Assembly (NCBI GenBank): GCA_025345505.1 | Contig: JANVCC010000130.1 | Coordinates: 6,546,125 to 6,610,124 of the forward strand | Direction: 5' to 3' | Origin: Todiramphus chloris collaris | Lineage: Eukaryota > Chordata > Aves > Coraciiformes > Alcedinidae | Length of the DNA stretch: 64,000 nt | Shown: positions 63,963 through 64,000 of the stretch, piece by piece | Numbering within the stretch: position 1 is the first letter of the stretch | How the letters are laid out: each line of letters begins with the position of its first letter | Notes under the pieces: generated by a model | Database searches by the model: none | What the model was told of the DNA's origin: nothing | What the model saw: the letters and a program-made list of their open reading frames with translations, nothing else | Translations under genes and position numbers: made by a program

Positions 63963-64000
63963 GCGGCGCCGCCGGAAGCGGGGCGGGCGCAGAGGGCGGC

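Larger units (their letters stand above)
63600..64000 (+). promoter_or_regulatory. CpG-island promoter at right edge (probable GNPTAB promoter)
   Basis: GC and CpG density rise steeply from about 63.6 kb to the window end. Close to the edge are an ETS-type site CCGGAAGC (63972-63979) and a GC box GGGGCGGG (63980-63987), typical of TATA-less housekeeping promoters. In human the gene head-to-head with DRAM1 is GNPTAB, so by synteny this is likely its promoter, transcribed rightward. No GNPTAB codons are in the window, so the assignment is inference. The 95-codon minus frame at 63618-63905 is Ala/Pro/Arg-rich GC artefact. Confidence 0.6.

Overview
The window is vertebrate nuclear DNA, most likely avian. 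Four CR1 LINE copies end in the 8-bp ATTCTATG/ATTCTGTG-type tails typical of sauropsid CR1. The one complete gene is compact (about 15 kb from start to stop codon, against roughly 46 kb of transcription unit in human, from memory). Turtle or crocodilian cannot be strictly excluded without a search. There are no bacterial-type operons, phage, CRISPR arrays or convincing tRNA/rRNA genes. Most open frames of 60-160 codons here are chance.

Layout. (1) 1-2669: 3' end of WASHC3 (+ strand), a WASH-complex subunit: the end of an intron, then the terminal coding exon 2585-2669. (2) About 2.7-32 kb: a long, AT-rich stretch between the two convergent genes, with one truncated CR1 (about 7120-8192), simple repeats and no gene I can support. 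(3) 48433 down to 33587 (- strand): complete DRAM1 (DNA-damage-regulated autophagy modulator 1), reconstructed here as seven coding exons with canonical GT/AG junctions and matching phases, encoding 238 aa, the same length as human DRAM1. Its first exon lies in a CpG island (about 48.0-49.1 kb). A CR1 fragment lies in intron 3. (4) 49.2-63.5 kb: DRAM1 upstream intergenic DNA with a CR1 fragment (about 50.83-51.50 kb), a GATA microsatellite, a long but decayed CR1 (about 54.3-58.02 kb) that keeps the ORF1 esterase and ORF2 endonuclease/RT signatures, and a 100-bp T/A tract. (5) 63.6-64.0 kb: a second CpG island running off the window, with ETS and Sp1-type boxes and two CTCF-like motifs in opposite orientation. 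By synteny with human 12q23 this is probably the promoter of GNPTAB (+ strand), but no GNPTAB coding sequence is visible.

Functionally, WASHC3 (endosomal actin/sorting), DRAM1 (lysosomal membrane, autophagy) and the inferred GNPTAB (lysosomal enzyme targeting) all belong to the endolysosomal system. The order is the human order, inverted. I found no clear evidence of a previously undescribed biological system. The items most worth checking are the regulatory motifs in the two CpG islands, the decayed but domain-complete CR1, and a few unexplained structured or open-frame segments in the intergenic DNA.
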